A stretch of DNA of 64,000 nt from an uncultured Alistipes sp. (GTDB lineage Bacteria > Bacteroidota > Bacteroidia > Bacteroidales > Rikenellaceae), in NCBI GenBank assembly GCA_944323075.1, contig CALURC010000001.1:183764-247763 (forward strand), written 5' to 3'. The notes beneath the pieces were generated by a model. That model saw only the letters and a program-made list of their open reading frames with translations, did no database searches and had not been told where the DNA came from. Below are positions 37,662 through 48,026 of this stretch, one piece after another. Every line of letters starts with the position of its first letter. The first letter of the stretch is position 1. The translations under genes and the position numbers were made by a program.

Positions 37662-40223
37662 ATGCGTATATTTCTATTTTGCATCGGGCTTTTGAGTTGC
37701 ATCTCCATCAAGACCCAAGCCCAACCTGAAATTATTGCTGACACAACACGTCCCATTGAAGAACGGATACAAAACGCAATCGATCAGATGACTCTCGAAG
37801 AGAAAGTCAGACTCTGTTTCGGAGGAGAGCGTTTTGGAGAGGTGATTTTACCAGGTGTTCCCCGCTTGGACATCAATCCGATTTATGCCACTGACGGCCC
37901 ACGGGGTGTACGTGCGGGTGATGTCACGGTCTTTCCTTCTGGCATAGGTCTCGCTGCCACATGGAATCCACAATTAGTCGAACAAACCGGACAAGTCATC
38001 GGAACCGAAAGTCGTGCTCGTGGAATCGGTATGATCTTCGGACCTGCATTCAATATCAACCGAGATCCGCTGGGAGGTCGTTTCTTTGAATATTTTACCG
38101 AAGACCCTTATCTGAACGGGAAAATCGCCGCTGCACAAATAAAAGGAATGCAAAAAGAGGGTGTATCTGCCTGTATCAAACACTTTGCAGTCAACAGCCG
38201 CGACCTTAACCGAAATTGGTATATGAGCCGTGTCGACGAACGTACGCTACGCGAAATCTATCTACGCGGATATGAGATGGCCGTCAAAGAGGCCGACCCG
38301 TGGGGTTGCATGACCGCCGCAAACGGATTGAACGGCGAACTTTGTAGCGACAACAAATGGCTGCTCAATGAGGTACTGAAAAAAGAGTGGGGATTTAAAG
38401 GTCTCGTACTCACAGATTTCTGCCACTCTCGTTCGACCGAAAAAGCCGCATTGGCCGGTCTCGACATCGACATGCCATGGGGCGATTTCGAAACGATTCT
38501 TTTTGGAAAGCCGCTAATGGAAGCTGTTGAACAAGGAAGAGTTCCCGAATCCGTATTGAACGAAATGGTTCGCCGAATTCTTTGGGTAAAATACAAAACC
38601 GGAATTCTCAATCATAAAGACATAAAAGCCGGTGCTTCCATCAACACCAAAGAAAACCAAGAAGTAGCCCGCATGGCTGCCGAAGAGAGTATGGTACTCC
38701 TGAAAAACGAAAACAATCTACTCCCTCTCGACCTCGACAAGACAAAACGGGTCGTTCTGATCGGGCCAAACTGTGCACAACGCTTCTGTATTCTGGGACT
38801 CGGAGGAAGTTCCGGAACACAAGCTGCATATGAAATCACGCCACTGAAAGGGCTGGAAAACAAATTAAAAGGTAAAGCCGAACTCTCCTACCTGCCTTTG
38901 ACAGGAGACTCACCTTTCACACCGATTCCCACCGAGTGCTGGATCGGTCAGGAAGAGGGTAACGGAGTCCGGGCAACCTACTACAAACGCGGAGGAGGTC
39001 AGGCTCAAGCCGTAAAAATCGAACCGACGGTCGATTTCAGCTGGTTCAACCAATCTCCCGTTCCTGACAAGATTCAACCCGGCGATATACGTGTTGTCGT
39101 AGAGGGCAAAATCAAGGCTCCCGTAACCGGAACCTACACACTCAAGCTGATCACCGATAACAACGCCGAATTCTGGGTATCGGACATGGGAGCACAAGCC
39201 ATACGTAACACGGAGAGTGGTGTTCCGCAACAAAACACAGCTATGTGTTTCTTCGAAGCAGGAAAGACTTACGACATCCGAATCGAATACTCCCAATCGC
39301 CAGAAGGAATGAAAAATGCAACCGAGATGAACTACTGGGCAAAAGAGAACCCATCGTTGCGGTTGGAATGGGCCCTGCCGAGCGATGAAAACATCATTGC
39401 CGAAGCCATAGCACCTTATCGGGATACGCTCGCCGCTGCCGATGTGGTTGTATTCGTCGGAGGAACCGATCACAATCTCGACTGCGAAGGCCGCGACAGA
39501 ACCTCGATGGATTTTCCGCAAGGACAGAGCGAACTGATCCGCCAAGTTGCAGCAATCAATCCCAAAATGGTTGTAGCCCTGATGCACGGTGCCCCGATCG
39601 ATCTGCCGTGGATTGATGATGTGCCAGCTGTGTTGGACATGTTCTTCCCGGGTATGGAAGGAGGTACGGCTATGGCCGACCTGCTGTTCGGCGATGCAAC
39701 GCCTTCCGGACGTCTGACCTTCAGCTGGCCTATGAAACTGGAGGATTCACCCGCCTACAAACTCGCTACACAAGACATCGACAACGTATACTACACGGAC
39801 AGTCTAATGGTGGGATACCGCTATTTCGACACCAAAAACATAGCTCCACGCTATGAATTCGGATATGGATTGAGTTATACGACTTTCGATTACGGAAAGA
39901 TGAAACTTTCACGTCAAGGAGACTCGTGTATCGTAACAATGAAGATCAAAAACAGCGGACCGAAAGACGGAGCCGAAACCGTACAAATCTACGTCGGTCA
40001 GAAAAACTGCAAATACACCCGACCGGTTCATGAGCTGAAAGCTTTCGAGAAAGTCTTCTTGAAAGCTGGTGAATCTCGCACAATCTCTTTCGTTCTGGAC
40101 AAAGACGCTTTCTCGTACTGGAATCCGGATCAGAAAACATGGGTTCGCGACTCGGATGAATTTACGATCGAAGCCGGTCACTCGTCACGAGACATCCGCA
40201 GAAGTGCAAAGATCAAATTTTAA
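37662..40223 (+). CDS. Secreted GH3 beta-glycosidase with PA14 insertion
   Basis: 853 residues with a signal peptide (cleavage near TQA-QPE). The GH3 TIM barrel has KHFAVN and the nucleophile Asp252 in LVLTDFCHS, where SDW is more usual. It is followed by the alpha/beta sandwich. A PA14 sugar-binding domain (about 436-565) is inserted in the sandwich, and an FN3-like domain closes the protein. This architecture is common for beta-glucosidases and related enzymes of gut Bacteroidales. Single-gene unit with its own promoter; the exact sugar is not determinable. Confidence 0.88.
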   Translation: MRIFLFCIGLLSCISIKTQAQPEIIADTTRPIEERIQNAIDQMTLEEKVRLCFGGERFGEVILPGVPRLDINPIYATDGPRGVRAGDVTVFPSGIGLAATWNPQLVEQTGQVIGTESRARGIGMIFGPAFNINRDPLGGRFFEYFTEDPYLNGKIAAAQIKGMQKEGVSACIKHFAVNSRDLNRNWYMSRVDERTLREIYLRGYEMAVKEADPWGCMTAANGLNGELCSDNKWLLNEVLKKEWGFKGLVLTDFCHSRSTEKAALAGLDIDMPWGDFETILFGKPLMEAVEQGRVPESVLNEMVRRILWVKYKTGILNHKDIKAGASINTKENQEVARMAAEESMVLLKNENNLLPLDLDKTKRVVLIGPNCAQRFCILGLGGSSGTQAAYEITPLKGLENKLKGKAELSYLPLTGDSPFTPIPTECWIGQEEGNGVRATYYKRGGGQAQAVKIEPTVDFSWFNQSPVPDKIQPGDIRVVVEGKIKAPVTGTYTLKLITDNNAEFWVSDMGAQAIRNTESGVPQQNTAMCFFEAGKTYDIRIEYSQSPEGMKNATEMNYWAKENPSLRLEWALPSDENIIAEAIAPYRDTLAAADVVVFVGGTDHNLDCEGRDRTSMDFPQGQSELIRQVAAINPKMVVALMHGAPIDLPWIDDVPAVLDMFFPGMEGGTAMADLLFGDATPSGRLTFSWPMKLEDSPAYKLATQDIDNVYYTDSLMVGYRYFDTKNIAPRYEFGYGLSYTTFDYGKMKLSRQGDSCIVTMKIKNSGPKDGAETVQIYVGQKNCKYTRPVHELKAFEKVFLKAGESRTISFVLDKDAFSYWNPDQKTWVRDSDEFTIEAGHSSRDIRRSAKIKF

Positions 40224-40351
40224 TTCAAGATTTATTCTGAATCTGAATAAAACAACTGCAAAGAAAATCAGATACAAAACATTGTAGATAAGACAAAAAC
40301 TGTCATACAGATTGGTTTTCATTAGAATTTTCACACATTTACCCGATATCC

Positions 40352-43300
40352 ATGAATAAAAAACTCAACAAAGTCATCGTGCTCGGATCGGGCGCTTTGA
40401 AAATCGGACAAGCCGGAGAGTTCGACTACTCCGGATCTCAAGCCCTCAAAGCCCTCCACGAAGAGGGGATTTCCACCGTATTGATCAACCCCAACATCGC
40501 AACGATACAGACTTCGGAAGGTATCGCCGATCGGGTATATTTCCTTCCGGTCAACCCCTATTTCGTTGAAGAGATCATCAAGAAAGAGCGTCCGGACGGC
40601 ATTCTGCTCGCCTTCGGGGGCCAGACCGCTCTGAACTGCGGAACAGAAATGTACCTGAACGGAACCTTGCAACGCTACGGCGTCGAAGTGCTCGGTACCT
40701 CGGTCGAGGCCATCATGGCAACCGAAGACCGCGACCTGTTCGTCAAAAAGCTGAACGAAATCAATGTCAAAACCCCGGTCAGCCAAGCAGTAGAGTCGAT
40801 GGACGATGCGATTGCCGCAGCAAACCGGATCGGATTCCCGATTATGGTCCGTTCAGCTTATGCACTGGGAGGACTCGGCAGCGGAATCAGCCAAAATCTG
40901 GAAGAGTTCAAGACCCTGTGTGAAAGCTCTTTCGCCTACTCGAAACAGATTCTAGTAGAGGAATCCCTAAAAGGATGGAAAGAGATCGAATTCGAAGTAA
41001 TCCGCGATAAGAACGATCACTGCTTCACTGTCGCCAGCATGGAGAACTTCGACCCGCTAGGAATCCATACCGGCGAAAGTATCGTCGTTGCCCCCACCTG
41101 TTCACTCGACGAACAGGAACTCACCATGCTGCAAGAACTCTCGAAAAAGATTATCCGCCACATCGGAATCGTCGGAGAGTGCAACATCCAATATGCCTTC
41201 AATTCAGAAACGGATGACTACCGCGTTATCGAGGTCAATGCCCGTCTGAGCCGTTCATCTGCCCTCGCTTCGAAAGCAACAGGTTATCCGTTGGCTTTTG
41301 TCGCTGCAAAACTGGCATTGGGATATACCTTGGATCAGATCGGCAAAATGGGTACGCCCAATTCTGCATACGTAGCTCCCTCGCTCGACTACCTGATCTG
41401 CAAGATCCCGCGTTGGGACCTCAGTAAGTTCGTTGGTGTCTCACGTCAAATCGGATCGAGCATGAAATCGGTCGGCGAGATCATGTCGATCGGTAAATCG
41501 TTCGAAGAGATTATCCAAAAGGGCCTCCGCATGATCGGACAAGGCATGCACGGATTCGTCGGAAACGAAGGACTCGAATTCGGAGATCTGGACGAAGAGC
41601 TCTCCAAACCGACCGACCTGCGTATTTTCGCCATCGCAGCAGCGCTGGAAAAGGGTTATACGATCGATCGTATCTATGAACTGACCAAAATAGACCCGTG
41701 GTTCCTCGAAAGACTGAAAAACATATACGACTACTCTCTCGTATTGCAGAAGTACTCTAAAATTGAAGATATACCGGCCGAAGTGCTGTTCGAGGCAAAG
41801 CGGCTCGGTTTTTCAGACTTCCAGATCGCCCGTTTCGTCGAATCGCCCGAAGGAAACCTCGAAAAAGAGTCGCTTCGTGTCCGTGCGGCCCGCCACAAAG
41901 CCAACGTGCTGCCAACCGTAAAACGGATCGAAACGGTCGCATCGGCCGATCCCGAACTGACCAATTACCTCTACTTCACGTACGACGGCAAAGAACACGA
42001 CGTTCCCTACTTCAAGAACGAACGGTCGGTCGTGGTGCTCGGATCGGGAGCCTACCGCATCGGTAGTTCGGTAGAGTTCGACTGGTGCTCGGTCAATGCG
42101 GTGCAAACTGCCCGAAAACTGGGTTATAAGTCGATCATGATCAACTACAACCCAGAAACGGTATCTACCGATTACGACATGTGTGACCGACTCTATTTCG
42201 ATGAGCTGTCGTTCGAACGTGTGTTGGATGTTCTTGAACTGGAAATGCCTAAAGGGGTCATCGTATCGGTCGGCGGACAGATTCCGAACAATCTGGCCAT
42301 GAGACTTCACCGGCAAGGAATTCCTATCCTGGGAACTTCTCCGATCTCGATCGACCGTGCCGAAAACCGGCATAAATTCTCCAGTATGCTTGACCAGCTG
42401 GGTATCGATCAACCGGCATGGAAAGAGCTCTCACACATGGATGAAATCTACGAATTCGTCGAAAAAGTGGGCTATCCCGTCTTGGTCCGCCCATCATACG
42501 TACTTTCAGGTGCTGCAATGAACGTTTGCTATACGGCTGAACAGCTCGAAACATTCCTCAAGCTCGCTGCCAAAGTATCGAAAGAGTACCCTGTTGTGGT
42601 TTCGCAATTCATGCAACAGGCTAAGGAGATCGAATTCGACGCCGTAGCTCACAACGGAGAAATCATCGAATACGCCATCTCGGAACATGTCGAATTCGCC
42701 GGAGTACACTCAGGTGATGCCACGCTCGTGTTCCCTGCTCAGAAAATCTACTTTGAAACGGCACGGCGCATCAAGAAAATCAGCAAAAAGATCGCCAAAG
42801 AGCTCAACATCAGCGGGCCTTTCAACATCCAGTATCTGGCGAAGAACAACGAGGTCAAGGTTATCGAATGTAACCTGAGGGCATCGCGCAGCTTCCCATT
42901 CGTATCGAAAGTCCTCAAACGAAACTTTATCGATACGGCAATCCGCATCATGCTCGACGCTCCGTACGAAAAACCGGACCACACGAATTACGACATCGAC
43001 TGGATCGGAGTAAAATCCTCGCAGTTCTCGTTCGCACGGTTGCATAATGCCGACCCGATCCTGAGCGTCGACATGTCTTCGACGGGCGAAGTAGGATGTC
43101 TGGGCGACGACTTCTCTGAAGCCCTGCTCTCATCGATGATCTCCGTCGGATACAACATTCCGGAAAAGAATGTGATGGTCTCTTCAGGTGACACCAAATC
43201 GAAGGTGGATCTGCTCGATCCCTGCCGGATGTTGCAAGCAAACGGATATACGATTTATGCCACTTCAGGAACCCAACGTTTCCTGGCCGACCACGACATC

Positions 43301-43570
43301 AAAGCCCAGACAGTGGGTTGGCCCGATGAACATGCTCCGTATAATGTCATGGACATGATCGCCGGACACAAATTCGACCTGATCGTCAACATACCGAAAA
43401 ACCACACACACAGGGAATTGACAAACGGATACAAAATCCGTCGGGGTGCGATCGATCACAACATTCCGTTGATCACGAATGCCCGTCTGGCAAGTGCATT
43501 CATCCATGCATTCTGTGAGAAAAAACTCTCCGACATCCAGATCAAGAGCTGGCAGGAATATCAGTTATAA
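40352..43570 (+). CDS. carB: Carbamoyl-phosphate synthase large subunit
   Basis: 1072 residues, full length. Two homologous ATP-grasp halves each begin with a VIVLGSGALKIGQ / VVVLGSGAYRIGS nucleotide-binding start. The C-terminal MGS-like regulatory domain includes IYATSGTQRFLADH. With the glutaminase subunit it makes carbamoyl phosphate for pyrimidines and arginine. The usual partner carA is not adjacent: the upstream neighbour is a GH3 glycosidase, and a strong terminator follows. The product would feed argF, found 14 kb away in this window. Confidence 0.93.
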   Translation: MNKKLNKVIVLGSGALKIGQAGEFDYSGSQALKALHEEGISTVLINPNIATIQTSEGIADRVYFLPVNPYFVEEIIKKERPDGILLAFGGQTALNCGTEMYLNGTLQRYGVEVLGTSVEAIMATEDRDLFVKKLNEINVKTPVSQAVESMDDAIAAANRIGFPIMVRSAYALGGLGSGISQNLEEFKTLCESSFAYSKQILVEESLKGWKEIEFEVIRDKNDHCFTVASMENFDPLGIHTGESIVVAPTCSLDEQELTMLQELSKKIIRHIGIVGECNIQYAFNSETDDYRVIEVNARLSRSSALASKATGYPLAFVAAKLALGYTLDQIGKMGTPNSAYVAPSLDYLICKIPRWDLSKFVGVSRQIGSSMKSVGEIMSIGKSFEEIIQKGLRMIGQGMHGFVGNEGLEFGDLDEELSKPTDLRIFAIAAALEKGYTIDRIYELTKIDPWFLERLKNIYDYSLVLQKYSKIEDIPAEVLFEAKRLGFSDFQIARFVESPEGNLEKESLRVRAARHKANVLPTVKRIETVASADPELTNYLYFTYDGKEHDVPYFKNERSVVVLGSGAYRIGSSVEFDWCSVNAVQTARKLGYKSIMINYNPETVSTDYDMCDRLYFDELSFERVLDVLELEMPKGVIVSVGGQIPNNLAMRLHRQGIPILGTSPISIDRAENRHKFSSMLDQLGIDQPAWKELSHMDEIYEFVEKVGYPVLVRPSYVLSGAAMNVCYTAEQLETFLKLAAKVSKEYPVVVSQFMQQAKEIEFDAVAHNGEIIEYAISEHVEFAGVHSGDATLVFPAQKIYFETARRIKKISKKIAKELNISGPFNIQYLAKNNEVKVIECNLRASRSFPFVSKVLKRNFIDTAIRIMLDAPYEKPDHTNYDIDWIGVKSSQFSFARLHNADPILSVDMSSTGEVGCLGDDFSEALLSSMISVGYNIPEKNVMVSSGDTKSKVDLLDPCRMLQANGYTIYATSGTQRFLADHDIKAQTVGWPDEHAPYNVMDMIAGHKFDLIVNIPKNHTHRELTNGYKIRRGAIDHNIPLITNARLASAFIHAFCEKKLSDIQIKSWQEYQL

Positions 43571-43614
43571 ACAGTTATAAAACTCGGAGCCCCCAAAGGG
43601 CTGACCGAACTGAC

Positions 43615-43658
43615 AAAAGGAGAGGGGTACGGTATTCCGCACCCCTCTCCTTTTGCAT
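43615..43658 (+). terminator. Terminator after carB
   Basis: Perfect 14-bp stem (AAAAGGAGAGGGGT 43615-43628 with ACCCCTCTCCTTTT 43641-43654), with the T tract inside the right arm. Confidence 0.85.
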
Positions 43659-43778
43659 CTCCGGCAACAACTTTTTTCCCCGTTTATTCCTACTTCAGGC
43701 TCCAACAATATGTTTTACAAAACATTTACCTCTCTTGACTATTGCGACCCAAGGACATCCGGACAAGAATCAATTACA

Positions 43779-45230
43779 TCACTCATTAGAAGTGCCTGAT
43801 TTATCTACCCGTGTCTCCTGGATGCAATTCGCTTTTTTGTCCCCACGGAAATACCTGCGCCTATGGGAACGCCGTTTCCGGGCCTCTGTCCCTGAAGTCG
43901 TTTCGGCCACTCGATGCTCCGGATTGCTACCGACAGGAGCTTCCGAGTTCAAACTTTTTTCTGAGCTCGACTTTGCCGCTTGTATTCCACGCGAATCACG
44001 TGGTTCACGATTATCCCGTTTCGGGCTGCGTCTCTTTCCCGACCTACGACCACGTCGACGACGATCCTCATCCTCTCTCGGTGCATAGACCGGTCCCGCT
44101 CCAAGACGTTCAGGCAACGGCAATTTGGGAATTTCCCGATCAATAAACAGCTCGATCCGATGGAACTTTCCCTGCTCCTTCTCGTTAACAAAGGTAATCG
44201 CCGAACCTTCGGCACTCGCCCGGGCCGTGCGGCCAATCCGGTGTATATAATCCTCCGGGTCATGCGGCACATCGAAGTTAATGACCATACCGATATCCTC
44301 AATATCGATACCCCGCGCCACAATATCCGTCGCAACCAATATGTCGATCTTCCCGTTTTTGAAATTCAACATCACCTCTTCGCGCTGCTCCTGCTCCAGA
44401 TCGGAGTGCATCGCCGCGACACGCAACTTCATGCGTTTCAACGAATAGTTCAACTCCTTGACCTTCTGCTTCGACGAAGCAAAAATGATCGTTTTGGCTC
44501 CGGTCGGTTTTGCAAAAAGCTCACGGATCAACTCCATCTTCTGATTCTCATAGCAGACATACGCCCCCTGTGTGATCGCCTCATTGGGTTTCGAAACCGC
44601 AATATTCACCTCTGCCGGACTGCGCATAATCTGTTTGGCCATCTGCCGGATCTTTGGCGGCAACGTAGCCGAAAACATGATCGTCTGCCGTTCGACCGGC
44701 AAATAGGAGATGATCTTCATAATATCATCGTAGAAACCCATATCCAGCATACGGTCGGCCTCGTCGAGTACGAAATATTCGACATGAGAGAGGTCGATCC
44801 CGCTGTTGGTCAGGTGAGCCAACAAACGTCCGGGCGTCGCCACAACGATATCCGACCCCATCAACATACCCTGCTTCTGTTGGCTCCATCCGATTCCGTC
44901 GCCCCCTCCGTAGACTACCGTCGTCGAGATCGGAAGGAAATAGGAAAATCCTTGGAATTGCGTATCAATCTGCTGGGCCAACTCCCGTGTCGGCACGACA
45001 ATCAACGACTTGACCACATTGTCGGGATTCCCCTCGCGATGCAACCGGTCCAACAACGGCAACGTGTACGCCGCTGTCTTACCGGTCCCCGTCTGGGCAC
45101 ACCCGATCAGATCACGCCCCTCTAAAATAACCGGTATCGTCTCCTGCTGCACCGGGGTCATCTCCACGAAATTCATCGCTTCTATACCCCGCAAAACCTC
45201 TCTATCCAAATTAAATTCATCGAACCTCAT
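43779..45230 (-). CDS. DEAD-box RNA helicase (RhlE-like)
   Basis: 483 residues. The Q motif lies in the MTPVQQETIP region, motif I is AQTGTGKT, motif II DEAD, motif III SAT and motif VI HRIGRTAR. The last about 100 residues are a basic, disordered tail rich in Arg/Lys/Ser (RRRRGRRSGKRR), as in RNA-chaperone helicases for ribosome assembly or cold adaptation. Convergent with carB across the carB terminator. Confidence 0.92.
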   Translation of the reverse strand: MRFDEFNLDREVLRGIEAMNFVEMTPVQQETIPVILEGRDLIGCAQTGTGKTAAYTLPLLDRLHREGNPDNVVKSLIVVPTRELAQQIDTQFQGFSYFLPISTTVVYGGGDGIGWSQQKQGMLMGSDIVVATPGRLLAHLTNSGIDLSHVEYFVLDEADRMLDMGFYDDIMKIISYLPVERQTIMFSATLPPKIRQMAKQIMRSPAEVNIAVSKPNEAITQGAYVCYENQKMELIRELFAKPTGAKTIIFASSKQKVKELNYSLKRMKLRVAAMHSDLEQEQREEVMLNFKNGKIDILVATDIVARGIDIEDIGMVINFDVPHDPEDYIHRIGRTARASAEGSAITFVNEKEQGKFHRIELFIDREIPKLPLPERLGAGPVYAPREDEDRRRRGRRSGKRRSPKRDNREPRDSRGIQAAKSSSEKSLNSEAPVGSNPEHRVAETTSGTEARKRRSHRRRYFRGDKKANCIQETRVDKSGTSNE

Positions 45231-45283
45231 AGTCTACCAAATTTTTCACTGCCGCGAAGATAGCGAAACATTTCGAGAACGCC

Positions 45284-47989
45284 TCAATCCTTCCACACCG
45301 ACTCGAAGCTGTAATCGCCAGAACCGACCTCATAGACGGCACATCCGGCCTCCTCCTTCACAAAACGGATCTGTTCCGATTTTCCGATACGGCGACCACT
45401 CTCCTTGACGCTACGGACCTGCTGTGTGGGAACATAGACCGTTGCCACCGAATTAGCCGGCACATGGATACGGAGGGTCAACCGACCGTTCTGCTTACTC
45501 CATGCACTACGGACGGGCCCCTTCACCGATTGGAACTCACCCTCGGCAAACTCCAGATCATTCGGGATATAGGGATGAATCGTGAACCGTTCGAATCCGG
45601 GATGGGCTACATCCGGAATGATTCCCAAAATATATTTGTAGAACCATGAGTCGACCGATCCCATCATCGGGTGGTTGTGCGAATTCATCGCATCGCCCGT
45701 TGCATACTCCCAACGCTCCCAAAGAGTTGTCGCTCCGTTCTCCAACATGTAGCCCCAACTCGGATAGGTCGTCTGAACAGCTATCTTGTAGGCCGTTTCG
45801 ACATGTCCGTAGCGGGTCAACATCTCCATCAGATACTTCGTACAGAGGTTACCGGTCGTCAGGTGATAGTCGTGGGCCGCAACATCTTTCGCCAGATTAT
45901 CCACCACACGGGCAATCCGATCCTCCGGCACGATTCCCAAAAACAGAGCGAACGAGTTTGCCGCCTGATTATTTGCAGCATACCCTCCTTTCTCCTCGTT
46001 CCACCACGTATCATTGAACGCCCGAGCCGTCCGCTCCGCCAACTGACGATAATATTCGCTGTCGGTCGCATTATCCAACAAAGCAGCCATCTCGGAAAGC
46101 ATCGATGCACAGTAGTAGAGATATCCGGTCGACATCAAAATTCCGGGGGTATCCTTCGACACGGCTGACTCCGGAGCGATCGCAAATTCAATTGGAGGCG
46201 ACCAGTCTCCGTAATAGCTGTACTCGACAACTCCATCTTTCGTCCGCGATGCCAGATAATCGACCCACGCCTTCATGCCGTCGTAATGGTCGCGAACCAC
46301 GTTGAAGTTACCATAATATTCATAACACTTCCACGCAAGAAGCAGATAACTGGCCGAAACAGGGTCTGCCGGACGTTCTCCGAAACGATAGGGCGCCACA
46401 CAGGTGATCGTTCCCGCTTCATCCTGCGTATCGCTCACGTCGTCCAAAAATTTCGGATAGAAGCGCGACAAATCGAAATTATAGAGGGCCTGCTCGATCC
46501 GTACCGTCATATCGTTCATCCATCCCATCCGCTCGTCCCGCTGCGGGCAGTCGGTCGGAACGCTGTGCAGGTTGCTCGACTCCGTAGCTACAACCATCTT
46601 GTGGATCCGGTTCAACAGCTCGTTGCTGCACCGGAACTCGCCCGTCTTGGCCACCGCATTGCGGACAATTTTGACGACAATATCCCCTTCCTTCGGAGCC
46701 TTAGGCAAACCTTCAACCTGAATATAACGGAATCCATGGTAAGTGAAACGGGGTTCCCACTTCTCTATTCCCTCGCCTTTAAGAATATAGGTATCGGTTA
46801 CCTTGGCGTTCCGCAAATTCTCCTGATTGATCGTACCGTCGTCATAAAGCGATTCGGCGAACTTCATCGTCACCTGACGTCCGCGTTCCCCTTCGACCCG
46901 AAGCGAAGCCCATCCGGCCAGATTCTGCTTCGTATCAAAGACATAGACTCCGGGAAGCGGTTCCCCGATCAGCTGCGGCACAAGTGAATCGACCACCTCG
47001 ATCGGCTCCATCATCTGCGATACCATACGTCCACCCGGCGCGTCGGCCACATGGGCCCAACCCCAGCTCTGATTCATCAATCCCGCAGGAACACCCGGCT
47101 CATAGAGTGCAGGTATGTCTTGCCGCGCATCATAACACTCTCCATCGAAGATCGTCGAATAGACCGTCGGACCGGTCGTCACAGAACGAACGTTGTTCGA
47201 GGTCCACACCGCCAAATTTCCGTTTTTATCGATCACTTCGAGTTGCAGGCGCAGTTTCGACATACCGTACCATCCAGGAGCCACCGTAGCCAACAGAACA
47301 TTCACCCCGGTATGCAGATATTCGGTCACATCGTATGTCGAATAGTAGATTCTCTTGTTATAGGTACTCTGAGCGGGTTCCAGTACCCGGTTTCCCACCT
47401 TGCGGCCGTTGATCATCATCTCGTAGAACCCAAGCCCCGAAATATAAAGTCGCGCCTGTGCAACCTCTGCAGGTTGAGGAATCGTCCCCTTAAAGTAAAG
47501 CACACGTCCGGGCATTCCGGGCACATAGGCAATCCAGTTCGAGCTCCAGTCCGATTCGTTCAGCAGCCCCATCTCGAAATAGGCCGGATCCGACCATTCA
47601 GATTCCGTCCCGTCTGAGGTCCAAACCTTGACCTGCCAATAGTAACGAGCCCGGCTTCGAAGCTCCGGTCCACCGTAGGGTACACCCGCCGAGGCCGATG
47701 CAGAAACTTCTCCACTGTCCCACAAGTATTCGCCTGCAGCCAGCTTCTCTTTCGACTCCGCGGTTACGATCCGGTAGGCCGACTGAAGGACTCCCCGCTT
47801 TTCGCTCTCGATCTTCCAGCTAAACTGAGGGGTCCGCGCATCCAAACCGATCGGATCGACCGCATATTCACATTTCAGTCCCACGACTGTTAAATTCTCC
47901 GTCACGGGCGCCTCACCCGCAACCGATTGCGGCCAGAAATATCCGGCTGCCAACAGAACAAGCTGACAAAAAACTCCTTTCCAGTTCAT
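45284..47989 (-). CDS. Secreted GH78 alpha-L-rhamnosidase
   Basis: 901 residues with an N-terminal signal peptide (cleavage near SVAG). The FN3-like N-terminal domain (LKCEYAVDPIGLDAR) and two further beta domains precede the six-hairpin barrel, which holds DCPQRDERMGW with Glu486, the expected general acid, followed by a C-terminal beta domain. Its opening parallels that of the GH78 at 22550-25207, so the two are distant paralogues, but this one lacks a lipid anchor. It lies 37 bp after the SGNH esterase gene, probably as one transcript. Confidence 0.88.
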   Translation of the reverse strand: MNWKGVFCQLVLLAAGYFWPQSVAGEAPVTENLTVVGLKCEYAVDPIGLDARTPQFSWKIESEKRGVLQSAYRIVTAESKEKLAAGEYLWDSGEVSASASAGVPYGGPELRSRARYYWQVKVWTSDGTESEWSDPAYFEMGLLNESDWSSNWIAYVPGMPGRVLYFKGTIPQPAEVAQARLYISGLGFYEMMINGRKVGNRVLEPAQSTYNKRIYYSTYDVTEYLHTGVNVLLATVAPGWYGMSKLRLQLEVIDKNGNLAVWTSNNVRSVTTGPTVYSTIFDGECYDARQDIPALYEPGVPAGLMNQSWGWAHVADAPGGRMVSQMMEPIEVVDSLVPQLIGEPLPGVYVFDTKQNLAGWASLRVEGERGRQVTMKFAESLYDDGTINQENLRNAKVTDTYILKGEGIEKWEPRFTYHGFRYIQVEGLPKAPKEGDIVVKIVRNAVAKTGEFRCSNELLNRIHKMVVATESSNLHSVPTDCPQRDERMGWMNDMTVRIEQALYNFDLSRFYPKFLDDVSDTQDEAGTITCVAPYRFGERPADPVSASYLLLAWKCYEYYGNFNVVRDHYDGMKAWVDYLASRTKDGVVEYSYYGDWSPPIEFAIAPESAVSKDTPGILMSTGYLYYCASMLSEMAALLDNATDSEYYRQLAERTARAFNDTWWNEEKGGYAANNQAANSFALFLGIVPEDRIARVVDNLAKDVAAHDYHLTTGNLCTKYLMEMLTRYGHVETAYKIAVQTTYPSWGYMLENGATTLWERWEYATGDAMNSHNHPMMGSVDSWFYKYILGIIPDVAHPGFERFTIHPYIPNDLEFAEGEFQSVKGPVRSAWSKQNGRLTLRIHVPANSVATVYVPTQQVRSVKESGRRIGKSEQIRFVKEEAGCAVYEVGSGDYSFESVWKD

Positions 47990-48026
47990 AATCTCTATTT
48001 TCCCAATTTTAGGTTAGTATCTTTAG

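Noticed and set aside
43980-45125. Plus-strand open frame (381 codons) opposite the DEAD-box helicase
   Set aside because: The helicase motifs on the other strand are complete; the antisense product resembles nothing.
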